Positions 27,820 to 36,099 of a stretch of 64,000 bases of DNA are shown here, one piece after another; position 1 is the first letter of the stretch; every line of letters starts with the position of its first letter. The translations under genes and the position numbers were made by a program. Under the pieces are notes generated by a model. It saw only the letters and a program-made list of their open reading frames with translations. It made no database searches and was not told the origin of the DNA. The DNA lies in assembly GCF_002211305.1 (NCBI RefSeq), contig NZ_LOKW01000001.1:310001-374000 (forward strand), written 5' to 3'. Origin of the DNA: Rhizobium sp. R634 (GTDB lineage Bacteria > Pseudomonadota > Alphaproteobacteria > Rhizobiales > Rhizobiaceae).

Positions 27820-28804
27820 TGATCTTTTCCGCGGCCTCGGGCGAAACCCACTTCGTCCAGATTTCCGGGTGCTCGGAGAGGAAATGGCGCGCGCCGTCTT
27901 CGCCGGTCGCCTGGTTCTCCGTCATCCACGCCATCAGCGCGTTCACGGTCTTGTTGTTCCAGCTGCGCGCCTTCAGGTAATCGACGGCGGCCGGATCGGT
28001 GCGCTCGATGAAGGACTTCGAAGCGAGCGTCAGGACGTTGTCCTTCGGGAAGGTGTTCGGCTTGGGGTCCGCACATGTATCGACGGAGGTGCAGCGCTTC
28101 CATTCGGCCGCATCATGCTGCACGCCGACATCCACCGGCACCATATCGTACATGCCGAGAAGCGAGGTCGGCTCCCAATAGAAGCCGAGCCAGGGCTCCT
28201 TGCGCTCATAGGCCTTGGCCATGGAGCTGTCGAGGGCAGCCGCGGAGCCGGTGTCGATGACCTCGAAACCCTTGCCCTTGACGTCGAAGGCTTTCGAAAG
28301 CTGGTTCGTGGCGATCGTGCCGCCCCAACCGGTCGGTCCATTGAAGATCGCCCCCTTGGACGGATCCTCCTGCGACGGGAAGGCTTCGGGATGAGCAAGT
28401 ATCTCGGCAATTTTGTTGATGTTCGGGTTCTTGTCGAGCATATAGCGTGGAATGAACCACCCGGCCTGGCCGCCATCGGTCAGCGAGGGCACGAGGGCGA
28501 CGACGCGGCCCTCGGCCAGCGGTCCCTTGACCAGCTCGGGAAACAGATCGACCCAGGCCTCCGGAATGATGTCGGGCTTGCCCTTCTCCACCTGCGAGGT
28601 GATGCCGGATGCCGCGTCGACCACGATGATGTCGGCGCTGCAGCCATACCCGTCGTTGAGAATGATCTTGTCGACGTTCGAAAGCACTTCCGCGCTCTGC
28701 CAGTTCATGCTGGCGATGGATACCTCACCGCAATCCGCCATGGCGGCGGGAGCAAATGCGACGAGCGGAAGTGCGATGGCCGCACCAAGAGCGATAGTTT
28801 TCAT
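27806..28804 (-). CDS. Glycine betaine/choline-type ABC substrate-binding protein (ProX/OpuAC)
   Basis: A 332-residue periplasmic binding protein with signal peptide ~1-23 (MKTIALGAAIALPLVAF, ending AMA). ATG 28804 is set by GGAGTAAGGA upstream; the frame extends 21 codons further without a site. The mature part DCGEVSIASMNWQSAEVLSNV is typical of OpuAC-type receptors for quaternary amines, which cage the ligand with Trp/Tyr residues (several Trp are conserved here, such as GGQAGWFIP and EPWLGFYWEP). No permease or ATPase gene is next to it, so it must use a transporter encoded elsewhere. It sits between an HIBADH-like dehydrogenase and a choline dehydrogenase-like gene. Confidence 0.92.
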   Translation of the reverse strand: MKTIALGAAIALPLVAFAPAAMADCGEVSIASMNWQSAEVLSNVDKIILNDGYGCSADIIVVDAASGITSQVEKGKPDIIPEAWVDLFPELVKGPLAEGRVVALVPSLTDGGQAGWFIPRYMLDKNPNINKIAEILAHPEAFPSQEDPSKGAIFNGPTGWGGTIATNQLSKAFDVKGKGFEVIDTGSAAALDSSMAKAYERKEPWLGFYWEPTSLLGMYDMVPVDVGVQHDAAEWKRCTSVDTCADPKPNTFPKDNVLTLASKSFIERTDPAAVDYLKARSWNNKTVNALMAWMTENQATGEDGARHFLSEHPEIWTKWVSPEAAEKIKASL

Positions 28805-28951
28805 GTTCCTTACTCCGTTGGTTTTTATGGTTCCCGGTGGGGAGGAGCAGCCATCGGATGTCGCCACCCGACAATTTCCTGCATGGTCGGACAGTGATGG
28901 CTGCCTTCTTGTCTGCTGCCATGACCATGGATCGGCCGCGTGAAACGGCGG

Positions 28952-29881
28952 CTATTCGGCGGCCTGGTGCGTGACCAGCCATGGCGCCACCCAATCGCCG
29001 TTGACGCGAAGCTCGATACCGGCGTCGTCCTCGACGACCTTGCACACCGTCATCTCGCCGGCATCAGGTCCGTAGCGTTCGGCCGCCTCGCGGAAACGCG
29101 CATGGCAGGCATCGAGGAGGTCGGATCGCGTGCTAGTGTCGTCAAGCAATTCCTTGATCAGCCCAAGGTCCTTGAGGCAGAGCTTGAGCGGGAATGAAGG
29201 ATCGTAATGGCCGGCAAAGATCGACGGGACATCGTGCTGCATCACGAAGCTGTCGGCCGCGCCGCCCTTCATCACGTTCCACCAGACATCCGGTTCGAGG
29301 CCCGCCTTCTTGGCGCAGACCATTGCCTCGCCGATCGCCGCGGCGTGAACCTTCCACAGCTGGTTGTTCACCAGCTTGGCGACGTAGCCGTTGCCGTACC
29401 GCCCGACCTTTCTCAGCTCGCCCATGGCTTCGATCACAGGACGAGCGGCCTCGACGTCGGCATCCGCGCCGCCGACGAACATCGGCATGTCGCCGCGGAT
29501 CGCTGCGTCGACCGACCCCGTGACGGGTGCATCGACGGGCCGGCCGCCGGCATCGACGAAGGGCTTTACCAGTTCGCGCATGAAGCGCGGCGACGACGTC
29601 GTCATGTCGATCCAGATCCTCCCCCGGCAATTGCCGCGGAGCAGCCCTTCCGGTCCGTTGAGAACGGCATCCAGATGCGGCGGGCCGAAGACCATCGAGA
29701 CCACGCAATCGACGCGGCTGACCATCTCGCCCGGGCTGCCGACCCAGGCGGCGCCCATCGCAACATGGTCGGCGGCCGCTTCGCGCCTGAGATCGAAGAC
29801 GCAAGTCTCGAACCCCGCGCGAATGATGTTCTTCGCGGCATTGCTGCCCATGGTTCCCAGCCCGATAAAGCCGACTTTCAT
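28952..29881 (-). CDS. NAD(P)-dependent oxidoreductase of the 3-hydroxyisobutyrate dehydrogenase family
   Basis: A 309-residue beta-hydroxyacid dehydrogenase. The Rossmann motif is at the N-terminus (VGFIGLGTMGSNAAKNIIRAG), the substrate-binding loop is DAPVTGSVDAAIRGDMPMFVGG, and the catalytic lysine is K169 (YVAKLVNNQLW). Family members oxidise 3-hydroxyisobutyrate, tartronate semialdehyde, sulfolactaldehyde or similar 3-hydroxy acids; the substrate is not evident here. It is the first gene of the minus-strand amine cluster, divergent from a LysR regulator with about 100 bp between start codons. Its place beside betaine genes suggests a role in processing a hydroxylated amine or its breakdown product. 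Confidence 0.9.
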   Translation of the reverse strand: MKVGFIGLGTMGSNAAKNIIRAGFETCVFDLRREAAADHVAMGAAWVGSPGEMVSRVDCVVSMVFGPPHLDAVLNGPEGLLRGNCRGRIWIDMTTSSPRFMRELVKPFVDAGGRPVDAPVTGSVDAAIRGDMPMFVGGADADVEAARPVIEAMGELRKVGRYGNGYVAKLVNNQLWKVHAAAIGEAMVCAKKAGLEPDVWWNVMKGGAADSFVMQHDVPSIFAGHYDPSFPLKLCLKDLGLIKELLDDTSTRSDLLDACHARFREAAERYGPDAGEMTVCKVVEDDAGIELRVNGDWVAPWLVTHQAAE

Positions 29882-29979
29882 CTAATCCTCCCGGATGCAT
29901 GTCCTCGGAAGAGACTAGACCGCAGCTTTGCTATTGGTAAAATGAGAAGTACCTATAGGTATGATTGGATATCTTAATA

Positions 29980-30861
29980 ATGATCGATCTCGATATGAGA
30001 CTGCTGCGGTCGTTCGTATCGGTCGCGACCGAGAGGAACTTTTCCCGCGCTGCCGAGCGGCTTGCATGCTCGCAGGCCACCGTGTCGCTGCGCATCAAGA
30101 GCCTGGAGGAGATTCTCGGGCGAAAGCTCTTCAACCGGAGCTATCATCTCGTCGAACTGAGCGTTGCGGGCAAGGAACTCCTGCCGCATGCGCAGATCAT
30201 CCTCGATCACCATGATGCTCTCTTCGACAAGATGAGGAGCGGGAAAGTGGCGGGAAGCGTTAGCCTCGGCATCGCCGAGGATTACGGCGAGCCGTTCCTG
30301 TCGCGTCTCATGCGGGTTATCGACAGTTCGTTCCCTGGTATCGAACTGAACGTGACATGCGCGATGAGCATCAGGCTTCAGAAATTGCTGGAGTCGCGGA
30401 AACTGGACCTGGCGATCGTCACATTGCCAAATCAGAAGGAGCGCTCGACGCTGCTGAGCCGTCCGAAGCTGGTCTGGGTTTCCTCAGGGGATTACGTCGT
30501 CGACAGAAAAAAGCCGTGGCCGATGGCGTTCTATTCCGAAGGCTGCGCATTTCGTGCGGCCGCGGAAGCGGCGCTGAAACGGGAAGGCCATGCCTATCGC
30601 GAGGTGCTGACCACGGGAAGCGGCGAGGCGATCAAGAGTGCGGTCAGCTCCGGCACCGCGATAACGGTCATGGCCGAAGGAATCGTGCCCTATGGTTTCT
30701 CCGTCCTGCAGAAGGAGGCCGGTCTTCCCGAGCTTCCCGAGAGCTGCATCCAACTGGTCGAACGGGAGGATGGCCTCTCCAAGGCGGCGCAGCAGGTGAA
30801 GGTTTCGATCATGAAGCTGCTCGGCGTATCCGCGGATCATCCGGCCGCTTATCAGGCCTGA
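29980..30861 (+). CDS. LysR-family transcriptional regulator of the amine cluster
   Basis: A roughly 293-residue LysR-type regulator. ATG 29980 is preferred over a TTG at 29965. The DNA-binding domain is clear (MRLLRSFVSVATERNFSRAAERLACSQATVSLRIKSLEEILG), followed by a substrate-binding-like effector domain with GSVSLGIAEDYGEPFLSRLMR. It is divergent from the HIBADH-like gene, so it probably activates the 29.9-24.1 kb catabolic cluster in response to an amine or acid substrate. Confidence 0.92.
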   Translation: MIDLDMRLLRSFVSVATERNFSRAAERLACSQATVSLRIKSLEEILGRKLFNRSYHLVELSVAGKELLPHAQIILDHHDALFDKMRSGKVAGSVSLGIAEDYGEPFLSRLMRVIDSSFPGIELNVTCAMSIRLQKLLESRKLDLAIVTLPNQKERSTLLSRPKLVWVSSGDYVVDRKKPWPMAFYSEGCAFRAAAEAALKREGHAYREVLTTGSGEAIKSAVSSGTAITVMAEGIVPYGFSVLQKEAGLPELPESCIQLVEREDGLSKAAQQVKVSIMKLLGVSADHPAAYQA

Positions 30862-30908
30862 GTTTCCGCTGCCGATCGAAGTGGCGGGTCGGCCGCCCGG
30901 ACAAGGGC

Positions 30909-30952
30909 CAAAAAAACGATCAGCCACGGCCTGTTGCGAGGTCGTGGCTGAT
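30909..30952 (-). terminator. Rho-independent terminator of the sugar-binding protein gene
   Basis: A 10-bp perfect stem, ATCAGCCACG (30919-30928) with CGTGGCTGAT (30943-30952). On the minus strand it is followed by CG and seven T residues. It lies 36 bases past the binding-protein stop at 30988, so the gene is likely transcribed alone. Confidence 0.9.
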
Positions 30953-30987
30953 GCAGCGCGCAATCTGTGGGAGACAGGCGCGGCCGG

Positions 30988-32274
30988 TTACTTGTTGGCG
31001 GCAAGCGCCACGTTGACCTTTTCGACGTCGGCGCTCATCGCCTTGAAGGTGTCTTCGAGGGAAAGCTCGCCGACGATCAGCTGGCTCATCCGCTGGACGA
31101 TGAGCTGATAGATGGCGGACGAGCCCTTGAGGCGTTCGAGATCGCGGGCTGCCTTCGGCGCGCTATTGCGGGCTGCGAGGAAGACCGACATGGCCTCCTT
31201 GGCGTTCTTGCTCTCGAGCTTGTACTGCGGATCCTTGATGTCGGCCCCGGTCAGGATGACGTAGTTTTCGGCGATTTCACGCTGGATCTTTTCCGAGCCG
31301 AGGAACTCGATGAAGGCGGCGACGGCTTCAGGATGCTTGGTGCGCTTGAAGCCGACGATCGCGGTGCCGCCCGGCATCGCGTAGCAGCCGGTATCGCCGC
31401 AGGGTGCGCTGATCGCCGTCCAGTCGAAGGCGTCGGCGATCTTCTTCTGGAACGGATTGACCATCCAGTTGCCGGCGAGATAGGTCACGACATTGCCGTT
31501 GACGAATTCGTCGCCCATGTTCTTGTACTGGGTTCCGCCGGCAGCACCCCACATTTCCTTCGGGAAGGAGCCGTCCTTCGTCCAGTTGTAGAGATCGGTG
31601 ATGTAGCGCTTGGCGGCATCGTCGGGGAAGGAGAACTTGCCGTCCTTGACGTAGTTCGAGCCGTAGGAGAAGGCCGCGCCGGAGAAGCGGTGGCCCGAGC
31701 GGTCCATCGTGAAGGGGATCTGGGCGCCGGTCGCCTTGGCAACGCGCGCGGAAGCTTCGACGATCTCCTTCAGCGTGGCGGTCGGCTTCGGAAGCGGTTC
31801 ATTCGCCTGTTCGAAGAGCGTCTTGTTGACGAAGGGCAGATTGAAGGTCTGCGACGCGACGTAGCCGTTGATCGAGTTCGGATCGTTGACGCCCGGGAAA
31901 CGAAGCGTGTTCAGGCTGTCGCCGTGCAGCTTGGCGAAGCCGTCCGGGTCTTTCATCAGCGGGCGCATGTCGAGGTAATAGGGGGCGAGCTGCCAGTCGG
32001 TGATCTTGGCGATATCAGGACCTTCGCCGATGGCAAGCTGTACCGGCAGCTGCTTGGCGACGGCATCATAACCCGAGGAGACGAAGTTCAACTTGATGTC
32101 GGGATGCGCGGTCTCGAATTCCTTGCTCAGCGCTTCCATCCGCTCGACATAAGCCTGGTCGTCGTCGGTGAAGAGAAAGGTGATCGTCTGGGTTTCGGCC
32201 ATGGCCACGCTGGACCAGGCGAAAGAAACGGTGGCCAGCGCCAGTGCGAAAGCCCCTGAGAGATAGGTTTTCAT
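30988..32274 (-). CDS. Sugar ABC transporter substrate-binding protein (family 1)
   Basis: A 428-residue periplasmic binding protein of family 1. Two ATGs are two codons apart; GGAGG (32281-32285) abuts the first, so only the second, at 32274, has workable spacing. The signal peptide is ~1-26 (ending SVAMA). Mature features are TITFLFTDDDQAYVERMEALSKEF and GNVVTYLAGNWMVNPFQKK. It has its own terminator and is divergent from the six-gene operon encoding pectinolytic-type enzymes, an ATPase and two permeases, so it is the likely receptor for that importer. Ligand inferred to be a galacturonate-containing oligosaccharide. A palindrome lies between its promoter region and its start. Confidence 0.93.
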   Translation of the reverse strand: MKTYLSGAFALALATVSFAWSSVAMAETQTITFLFTDDDQAYVERMEALSKEFETAHPDIKLNFVSSGYDAVAKQLPVQLAIGEGPDIAKITDWQLAPYYLDMRPLMKDPDGFAKLHGDSLNTLRFPGVNDPNSINGYVASQTFNLPFVNKTLFEQANEPLPKPTATLKEIVEASARVAKATGAQIPFTMDRSGHRFSGAAFSYGSNYVKDGKFSFPDDAAKRYITDLYNWTKDGSFPKEMWGAAGGTQYKNMGDEFVNGNVVTYLAGNWMVNPFQKKIADAFDWTAISAPCGDTGCYAMPGGTAIVGFKRTKHPEAVAAFIEFLGSEKIQREIAENYVILTGADIKDPQYKLESKNAKEAMSVFLAARNSAPKAARDLERLKGSSAIYQLIVQRMSQLIVGELSLEDTFKAMSADVEKVNVALAANK

Positions 32275-32286
32275 TTTCATCCTCCC

Positions 32287-32302
32287 ATGAAAACATTTTC
32301 AT
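32287..32302. promoter_or_regulatory. LacI-type operator near the binding-protein gene
   Basis: ATGAAAACATTTTCAT has 7-base perfect arms around a 2-base centre, and starts just behind the ribosome-binding site of the minus-strand gene. It resembles the TGAAA-N4-TTTCA class of LacI-family sites. A partner lies at 32428-32443. Confidence 0.65.
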
Positions 32303-32341
32303 CAATCGCGGCCTCAGCCATCGATAAGTGAATTTCATATA

Positions 32342-32371
32342 CTTGACATTCGTGCCGTCAAGCTGTTTTCT
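32342..32371. promoter_or_regulatory. Facing -35 elements in the divergent promoter region
   Basis: CTTGAC at 32342-32347 and GTCAAG at 32357-32362 form an inverted pair, giving a TTGACA-like -35 element on the plus strand and TTGACG on the minus strand. The plus-strand copy has a weak -10 (TTTTCT) 17 bases on. Back-to-back promoters for the binding protein and the operon are likely here; assignment is by eye. Confidence 0.35.
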
Positions 32372-32427
32372 AAGCGAATAGCGATGTTTTTGAGCATTTT
32401 TCAAAAATAACGCACTCAAATCACCTA

Positions 32428-32443
32428 ATGAAAATATTTTCAT
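32428..32443. promoter_or_regulatory. LacI-type operator near the pectin-oligosaccharide operon
   Basis: ATGAAAATATTTTCAT is a perfect 16-base palindrome, ending 7 bases before the GGAGGAGG ribosome-binding site of the operon's first gene. With the near-identical site at 32287-32302 (141 bp centre to centre) it forms a symmetrical pair around the divergent promoters. The LacI-type gene at 43199-44236 is a candidate regulator. Confidence 0.7.
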
Positions 32444-32464
32444 TGATTGCGGAGGAGGCGATCT

Positions 32465-34987
32465 GTGAAAACGGAAAGCATCAAGCAGCCGGACGACACG
32501 GCGCCAGCCTACAGCGTGGCCGAGGGGCAGACGATCACGGCATGGGCCGTTTCCGCCCTCATCGAGCGCTATTTTCCCGGCGAGCCGGCCCCGGCCGAAG
32601 ATCGCGTCAACTATCGTTTCATCAACGGTTTCGTCGATGTCGGCGACCTGCCGTGCCGCAAGGCCTTCTGGTCCACCATGGTCGGCCGCGATCTCGCCCC
32701 CGACACGTCCTGGCCGACCGAAAGCCTCTATCTTCCCGGCTCGAACCGCCGTGTCGAGTTCACCAGCTTCTGGCATGTGCCGACACATGTCAGCCGGTGG
32801 CTGAAGGGCACGTTCAGGACGGATGCTCCGCGCACGCTCAATCTCGCGCTCAAGACCTGCGGCGGCGTTCGCATATGGGTCAATGGCCAGGAGTCGGTGC
32901 GTTTCGAGCCGTTCAAGCGCAACACCGAGAGTGCAACCGAGATCGCGCTGCCGCTCGACGCCGGCGACAACGAGATTCTCGTCCATACCGAAGATCTCGC
33001 CGAGCGCGATACGACCTGGTTCTTCGAGCTCGAAATGCTGGACAAGGAGCCGCTTTCGGTTCTGCTGCCGGTCGCGCTCGATCAGGAGGAGGTGCGCGAA
33101 CTGGAAGCGCTTTCGCGCGGCGTGCGCCCGGCGCGAGACGTCTTCGTCAACCAGCCGCTGGAAATCGTCTTCGATACCGCGCCCGAGCGCGACCTGCCGG
33201 TGGAGATCAAGGTCGTCGGCCACGGCCATGAGCGGCCGGTTCTCGCCCATGCGAAACTGACCCTTCACGCCCATCAGGGCCTGCTGATCGCCGAGGATGT
33301 CCGCGGCATTGCCGACGGTTATCACGGCATCCACATGACGATCGGCTCCGGGCCCGGCTCCGTCACCCGTGTCATCGATGCCGCCTTCATGAGCAGCATC
33401 TCGCCATTGCCGGAAGAGGCATCGCTTGCCGCCCGCAAGCGCCAGGCGCTGGAATACAGCGCCCGCTTCGGCGCCAACCGCGCCGGGCGTCTCATCGCGA
33501 TGATGGAAACCGGCCATCACGACCCGGAAAGCTTCGACCGCATCGTCGATGCGACGCTCGCCTCCATCGATGCGCGCGAGGATTGCTCCGATTTCATCAT
33601 GGTGCCGCTCCTGTGGCTGCTCGGCGCCTATGGCGACCGGATGCCGGAGGCGACGGTCGAACGCATCCGCCATTCCGTCCTCTCCTACCGCTACTGGGTC
33701 GACGAGCCGGGCAATGACGCGATGTGGTTCTGGAGCGAGAACCATGTGCTTTGCTTCCATACCAGCCAGCTGCTGGCCGGGCTTTTCTTGCCGGACGCGG
33801 TGTTTTCGGCCTCCGGGCGGACGGGGCGGCAGCAGGCGGAACTCGCCGTGGAACGGCTCGGGCGCTGGTTCGACAGCGTCGAGGCCCATGGCCTGGCGGA
33901 GTGGAATTCGGCCGCCTATTACCCGATCGATTTCATCGGCCTGCTGGCGCTGGAGCGCTGGGCGGAAAGCGGGATCGCCGATCGCGCCCGCGGCCAGATC
34001 GACCTCATCTTCCGCATGATCGCCCTCCACACGCTCGCAGGCGTTCCCGCCGGCTCTCAGGGCCGCGCCTATGACAAGGAGCTGCGCGCCGGCCCGCTCA
34101 CCGAGCTTGCGCCCTTCGCTCAGGTCGCCTTCGGCACCGGCTGGCTGAACAACGGCGTTGCGGCGCTGACCATGTTCTGCGCCGGCGACTATGAGCCGCC
34201 GGCCGATCTCGCCGAGCTGGCGTCGCTGTTGCGGGGAAGAAGCGTCGAGGCGCGTTACAGCCAGGGGCTGGAGAGCGGAAAGCTCGTGCTCTTCAAGAAC
34301 GAGGCGGCGCAGCTTTCGACGGTCGTCGACCACAAGACCGGCCGGAAGGGGCACCAGCAGCACGTTCTGGATATTCGCCTCGCCGGTCATCCGATGGCGA
34401 GGCTGTGGGTCAACCATCCCGGCGAAGACGATCCGTGGGGCAATCAGAGACCGTCCTATTGGGCCGGAAACGGCATCCTGCCGCGTGTCGCCCAACATCG
34501 CGATGTCGCCCTGCTGATCGAGGACACGGGCGACGCACGGCACGCCTGGACGCATGCCTATATCGGCCGCGACGGACTCGACGACCTGATCGTCGAGGAC
34601 AAGTGGTTGATTGCCCGGTCGGGCAGGGGATTTGCCGCCCTCTGGGCGTCGAACGGCCTGGAGTTGGTCACCGACGGCCCGACGGCCGGCCGCGAGGCGC
34701 GCTCCTACGGACCACTCTGCGGCTGGGCGGCCATCGCGGCATGCGGCAATGGCGATGAGTTCAGGGCCTTCCTCGAGCGCCTGTCCCAGACGGCGGTTTC
34801 CTTCGATCCCGCGCTTCGGCGTCTTTCCCTGACGCCGCTGGGCGGCCCGGCGATCTCCCTCTCTTATGCCGATGGTCTTTCGATCGCCGGCAAGCCACGG
34901 CCGTTCACGCATGACCAGCCGCACCCGATCCTCACCCACGACAGCGCGGCTGCCACCGCTGCCGCTGACGGGCCGTTTTACTCCTGA
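32465..34987 (+). CDS. 840-residue uncharacterised protein, putative toroid-fold glycan-active enzyme
   Basis: I do not recognise a named family. The start is GTG 32465, six bases after GGAGGAGG. There is no signal peptide. Residues ~95-195 look like a galactose-binding/jelly-roll domain (GGVRIWVNGQESVRFEP, then DAGDNEILVHTEDL). Residues ~320-600 are alpha-helical with motifs that recall alpha/alpha-toroid lyases and hydrolases: FWSENH (422-427), FHTSQLLAG (431-439) and EWNSAAYY (479-486). The last ~230 residues are beta-rich. It is first in an operon with GH105-like, GH28-like and ABC transporter genes, so a cytoplasmic lyase or hydrolase acting on imported acidic oligosaccharides is the best guess. 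The next gene starts 17 bases after its stop. Confidence 0.8.
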   Translation: MKTESIKQPDDTAPAYSVAEGQTITAWAVSALIERYFPGEPAPAEDRVNYRFINGFVDVGDLPCRKAFWSTMVGRDLAPDTSWPTESLYLPGSNRRVEFTSFWHVPTHVSRWLKGTFRTDAPRTLNLALKTCGGVRIWVNGQESVRFEPFKRNTESATEIALPLDAGDNEILVHTEDLAERDTTWFFELEMLDKEPLSVLLPVALDQEEVRELEALSRGVRPARDVFVNQPLEIVFDTAPERDLPVEIKVVGHGHERPVLAHAKLTLHAHQGLLIAEDVRGIADGYHGIHMTIGSGPGSVTRVIDAAFMSSISPLPEEASLAARKRQALEYSARFGANRAGRLIAMMETGHHDPESFDRIVDATLASIDAREDCSDFIMVPLLWLLGAYGDRMPEATVERIRHSVLSYRYWVDEPGNDAMWFWSENHVLCFHTSQLLAGLFLPDAVFSASGRTGRQQAELAVERLGRWFDSVEAHGLAEWNSAAYYPIDFIGLLALERWAESGIADRARGQIDLIFRMIALHTLAGVPAGSQGRAYDKELRAGPLTELAPFAQVAFGTGWLNNGVAALTMFCAGDYEPPADLAELASLLRGRSVEARYSQGLESGKLVLFKNEAAQLSTVVDHKTGRKGHQQHVLDIRLAGHPMARLWVNHPGEDDPWGNQRPSYWAGNGILPRVAQHRDVALLIEDTGDARHAWTHAYIGRDGLDDLIVEDKWLIARSGRGFAALWASNGLELVTDGPTAGREARSYGPLCGWAAIAACGNGDEFRAFLERLSQTAVSFDPALRRLSLTPLGGPAISLSYADGLSIAGKPRPFTHDQPHPILTHDSAAATAAADGPFYS

Positions 34988-35004
34988 GAATATAGGATTT
35001 CAGC

Positions 35005-36099
35005 ATGAACACAGCATCTGTCGACAACGCCGCTCTACTGACGACGATCGATCGCGTGGCGACGGCTTTCAGCCGGCTCAGGGGCATCAAGGAAGGTCTC
35101 GTGACCGACAATGCCGCCTCGGGAATCCAGTTCGACGAATGGGACTGGGAAGTCGGCGTCGGCCTTTACGGCTTCCTGCGCCGTGCGATTTCCGCCAACG
35201 ACCAGAAGGCGCTGCAGGAACTCGTCGCCTGGTACGGCGCCCAGATCGACCGCGGCCTGCCGCCGCGCCAGATCAACAGCACGGCGCCGATGCTGCCGCT
35301 TGCGATCCTCGTCGAGCATGTCGACCGCCCGGATTTCCGCGCCCTCGTCGAGGATTGGGCCGAATGGCTCGTCAAGGAGCTGCCGAAGACCGAGGACGGC
35401 GGCTTCCAGCACGTCGTCAAGGAACGCCTCAACGACGGCGAATTGTGGGACGACACGCTGTTCATGGCCTGCCTGTTCCTCGCGCGCGCCGGCGTGCTCT
35501 GCAAGCGCAACGACTGGATCGACGAGGCCGTCTATCAGTTCGTTATCCACACCCGCTATCTCTCCGATCCGGTGAGCGGGCTCTGGTATCACGGCTGGAC
35601 CTTCAACGGCCGGCACAATTTCGCCAATGCCTTCTGGGCCCGCGGCAATGCCTGGATCACCGTCGCCATTCCCGAACTCTTCGACCTCGTGCCGACGCTC
35701 GGCGAAAAGGACCGGCGTTTCCTGTCGAACGTCCTCGTCAGCCAGGTGCGTTCCCTGAAAGCATATCAGCGGCCGGACGGCATGTTCACGACGCTGCTCG
35801 ACGATCCCTCTTCGCCGCTGGAAACCTCGGCCACGGCGGGCATCGCCTACGGCATCCTGCGCGCCATCGACGCCGGCATTCTCGGCGAGAGCGACAAGGT
35901 GCATGCGGAGCGCGCGCTGAAGGCCGTGCTCGCCCAGATCGACGAGGAAGGCGTCGTCCACGGCGTTTCGGACGGCACGCCGATGGGCCATGACCTCGAT
36001 TTCTACCGACGCATCCCGAACCTACCGACGCCTTACGGCCAGGCGCTGACCATGCTGCTGCTGACGGAAGTCTTCATCGAGAGCGGCCGACGCCAATGA
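35005..36099 (+). CDS. GH105/GH88-family unsaturated rhamnogalacturonyl hydrolase
   Basis: A 364-residue (alpha/alpha)6-barrel hydrolase. Family signs are EWDWEVGVGLYGF (~44-56), the acid-bearing LWDDTLFMACLFLARAG (~150-166) and WTFNGRHNFANAFWARGNAW (~199-218). GH105 enzymes hydrate the double bond of 4,5-unsaturated galacturonyl residues and release the neighbouring sugar, finishing the work of pectate or rhamnogalacturonan lyases. No signal peptide, so cytosolic. It overlaps the GH28-like gene by 4 bases and follows the 840-residue protein closely, in one operon. The need for an unsaturated substrate implies a lyase step upstream, perhaps by the 840-residue protein. Confidence 0.9.
   Translation: MNTASVDNAALLTTIDRVATAFSRLRGIKEGLVTDNAASGIQFDEWDWEVGVGLYGFLRRAISANDQKALQELVAWYGAQIDRGLPPRQINSTAPMLPLAILVEHVDRPDFRALVEDWAEWLVKELPKTEDGGFQHVVKERLNDGELWDDTLFMACLFLARAGVLCKRNDWIDEAVYQFVIHTRYLSDPVSGLWYHGWTFNGRHNFANAFWARGNAWITVAIPELFDLVPTLGEKDRRFLSNVLVSQVRSLKAYQRPDGMFTTLLDDPSSPLETSATAGIAYGILRAIDAGILGESDKVHAERALKAVLAQIDEEGVVHGVSDGTPMGHDLDFYRRIPNLPTPYGQALTMLLLTEVFIESGRRQ

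Noticed and set aside
32275-32280. First ATG (32280) as start of the sugar-binding protein
   Set aside because: The GGAGG site directly touches this ATG, leaving no spacing; the ATG two codons later has six bases of spacing.
32066-34939. A 957-codon open frame on the minus strand
   Set aside because: Antisense to the 840-residue protein gene, low-complexity composition, and it would run into the real binding-protein gene in another frame.
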